Source: Tubiluchus corallicola
Taxonomy: Eukaryota > Priapulida > Priapulimorpha > Priapulimorphida > Tubiluchidae
DNA: 64,000 bases
Direction of reading: 5' to 3'
Assembly (NCBI GenBank): GCA_030141605.1
Contig: JAQGDQ010000626.1
Span: 60,343-124,342, forward strand
Below are positions 61,364-64,000 of the stretch, piece by piece. Both the position numbers and the translations under genes were made by a program. A model generated the notes under the pieces. It had not been told where the DNA came from. It saw nothing but the letters and a program-made list of their open reading frames with translations, and made no database searches. Positions within the stretch are counted from its first letter, which is position 1; every line of letters starts with the position of its first letter.

Positions 61364-62023
61364 ATATATATATATAGTATATTAATATACCGCTCCCACC
61401 ATTGTTCTAAAACCTGTATCCGCCCCCACCGTTGTTCTAAAACCTACATCCGCCCCTGTGCAGGTTGGCTGTTTGAAAACTCGCTTACTCACCTCGGTGC
61501 CCTCGACTTCAGTAACCACAGCCTCAGTACCCACAACCTTGATTCATGGTTAAGCAGTGATGAATGACAAGCTATTCACCTGCTTAACGTATAAAGAGCA
61601 AAGCTAAAGCAGTACACAGTCGACTAGTGTGTCTTTTCGGTAAAACTGTTGAAAAAATCGATAGAAAATTTAAAAATGATCAGGTATTAAAGAAATTGGA
61701 ATCGTTGTTCTTTATAGCACAGCAACCCAGATCCGATTATAAACGTGTTTCACTTTATATTTGTGCAACAGCATCAGTAGCAGCAGCAGCAGCAGCTAAA
61801 TTTATGGTGCAAAGCTTTGAGTGAATCAATAAAGCTTGAAAGACAAAGCGGAGTGGATTTTAATTAATGAAATTAAAATTTTAGTAAGCTGCAATACCGC
61901 ATGTCGTTTTTCAGTCTTATTAGTTTCTTTAAGTTCGACTGTTAGCGTAAGTTTCTTTATCATTTCATCATTTGCAAACACGTTATATGTAACCTATGAG
62001 TAAAGTTCAATATTAATGTTAAT
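61364..62023 (+). other. ARID5 intron sequence without recognised gene
   Basis: Includes a degraded repeated segment CCGCCCCCACCGTTGTTCTA (61385-61460, about 2.5 copies) and an open frame at 61627-61824 ending in an alanine run from GCA repeats. No family resemblance was found for it. Confidence 0.45.
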
Positions 62024-62027
62024 TTAA

Positions 62028-62487
62028 CCCTTTCAGTCCCAAATTATTTTTTTATTAAGAAAATTTTTTTGGCTTGGTACTTTTGTTCAGTACGACCATC
62101 TTGTTTACACATAATAATTATTTTTTTCTACCTGTGCCCGCGTACTAAATATAGCCTGTATCCCACGGGATACATTGAGATTCAATGGAAGCATAAAATG
62201 TGCTTCATTTTGCAACTGCTGATAATTTTTTAAAGTATTTAAGACATTCAGTATGCATGCTATGCTGATCTGTACAAAGTCGTCTCTAAAGTACTGTACC
62301 TTGCGCAGTTTTTTTATGCTATGTAGATTTTCTAGTTTGCCATTTTATCACCATTTTTAGTCTATTGTTATTGGCTTAAATCAAAATAACTATTAACAGA
62401 TCAAATAACTGTCAGTTTTAAAATTTTATTTATTTTAAAGGCAGAAAATGTTCTCGTATCCCACGGGATACAACAGGTATGAAAGGG
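62028..62487. mobile_element. piggyBac-like MITE, 460 bp, copy 2 (inverted)
   Basis: CCCTTTCAGTCCC to GGTATGAAAGGG with intact TTAA on both sides (62024-27 and 62488-91). Also carries the GTATCCCACGGGATAC palindrome near each end. Highly similar to copy 1. Confidence 0.9.
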
Positions 62488-62571
62488 TTAATATGTAAAG
62501 TTTTGTTTATTCATGACAACCTTTAGCTTTTAATTGCGTTTTCTCTAAGCATAAAACTAAGCTGTAATGAA

Positions 62572-64000
62572 AAATTAGTCGATACCCGTACATACTGTAC
62601 GAATTATACTATATTGATTAAGTTGCGTGTATCTAAAAGCTACCAAACTTAGCTGTAGACTAAAATTAAAGTCGATACCCGTACATACTGTACGAATTAT
62701 ACTATATTGATTAAGTTGCGTGTATCTAAAAGCTACCAAACTTAGCTGTAGACTAAAATTAAAGTCGATACCCGTACATACTTTACGAATTATACTATAT
62801 TGATTAAGTTGCGTGTATCTAAAAGCTACCAAACTTGGCTGTAAACTAAAATTAAAGTCGATACCCGTACATACTGTACGAATTATACTATATTGATTAA
62901 GTTGCGTGTATCTAAAAGCTACCAAACTTAGCTGTAAACTAAAATTAAAGTCGATACCCTTACATACTGTACGAATTATACTATATTGATTAAGTTGCGT
63001 GTATCTAAAAGCTACCAAACTTAGCTGTAACTAAAATTAAAGTCGATACCCTTACATACTGTACGAATTATACTATATTGATTAAGTTGCGTGTATCTAA
63101 AAGCTACCAAACTTAGCTGTAAACTAAAATTAAAGTCGATACCCGTACATACTTTACGAATTATATGATTTTGTAAAAACTACCAAACTGATAAAATTAA
63201 ATGATACCCGAATATACTATATTGATTGTTGCGTGTATCTAAAAGCTACCAAACTTAGCTGTAGACTAAAATTAAAGTCGATACCCGTACATACTGTACG
63301 AATTATACTATATTGATTAAGTTGCGTGTATCTAAAAGCTACCAAACTTAGCTGTAAACTAAAATTAAAGTCGATACCCGTACATACTGTACGAATTATA
63401 CTATATTGATTAAGTTGCGTGTATCTAAAAGCTACCAAACTTAGCTGTAAACTAAAATTAAAGTCGATACCCTTACATACTGTACGAATTATACTATATT
63501 GATTAAGTTGCGTGTATCTAAAAGCTACCAAACTTAGCTGTAAACTAAAATTAAAGTCGATACCCGTACATACTTTACGAATTATACTATATTGATTAAG
63601 TTGCGTGTATCTAAAAGCTACCAAACTTGGCTGTAAACTAAAATTAAAGTCGATACCCGTACATACTGTACGAATTATACTATATTGATTAAGTTGCGTG
63701 TATCTAAAAGCTACCAAACTTAGCTGTAAACTAAAATTAAAGTCGATACCCGTACATACTGTACGAATTATACTATATTGATTAAATTGCGTGTATCTAA
63801 AAGCTACCAAACTTAGCTGTAAACTAAAATTAAAGTCGATACCCTTACATACTGTACGAATTATACTATATTGATTAAGTTGCGTGTATCTAAAAGCTAC
63901 CAAACTTGGCTGTAAACTAAAATTAAAGTCGATACCCGTACATACTTTACGAATTATACTATATTGATTAAGTTGCGTGTATCTAAAAGCTACCAAACTT
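62572..64000. repeat. 93-bp satellite, ~15 copies, continuing past the window
   Basis: Unit starts GTCGATACCCGTACATACTG and contains TTGATTAAGTTGCGTGTATC and AAAGCTACCAAACTTAGCTG. Starts at 62578, 62671 and 62764 give a 93-bp period. One unit (63150-63235) is badly decayed and one (ending near 63030) lacks a single base, which breaks the otherwise open 31-residue-period minus frame. ORFs here are by-products of a period divisible by three. Confidence 0.97.

Noticed and set aside
63217-63996. 259-codon minus-strand frame as a repeat protein
   Set aside because: Follows a 93-bp satellite; adjacent units are frameshifted or decayed with no sign of selection.

Overview
This is animal (metazoan) nuclear DNA. 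It is AT-rich, intron-rich and dense in tandem satellites and non-autonomous transposons. No bacterial operons, CRISPR arrays, tRNAs or complete transposase genes were found. The exact lineage cannot be fixed from sequence alone. Both genes are animal-type families, and the repeat mix (5S-derived SINEs, Helitron, hAT, piggyBac and mariner-type MITEs, CR1/RTE-like LINE tails) fits an invertebrate with expanded introns.

Only two protein-coding genes can be supported, and they are divergent (head to head). On the minus strand, 15201 down to 1198 holds nine exons of an ecto-nucleoside triphosphate diphosphohydrolase (CD39/ENTPD family). Apyrase conserved regions 1-4 are intact and all splice phases agree; the C-terminal exon(s) lie beyond the left edge. 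Its first exon encodes a ubiquitin-like beta-grasp domain spliced in frame ahead of the N-terminal membrane anchor, an arrangement I do not know from this family. On the plus strand, 19526 to 60813 holds the first three coding exons of an ARID5-type (ARID5B-like) chromatin regulator. Its coding exons 2 and 3 are separated by a 40,170-bp intron that makes up most of the window. Coding exon 1 (seven codons) is followed by a tandem ~215-bp duplicate whose splice donor has decayed from GT to GG.

Layout: 1-15201 ENTPD exons with intronic MITEs, LINE and SINE remnants and an LTR-like heat-shock-type promoter near 1.44-1.53 kb. 15202-19525 is the intergenic region containing both presumed promoters. 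19526-20480 holds ARID5 coding exons 1-2. 20481-60650 is the giant intron, with about 8.5 kb of satellites (20, 26, 32, 80, 99 and 113 bp periods, a 1.4-kb tetranucleotide mosaic, an ~870-bp GTA array), a foldback-like inverted structure at 33.2-34.6 kb and several MITE families. 60651-60813 is ARID5 coding exon 3. The rest is the next intron, ending in a 93-bp satellite that runs off the window. Nothing links the two genes functionally beyond adjacency: one hydrolyses extracellular nucleotides, the other acts in the nucleus.
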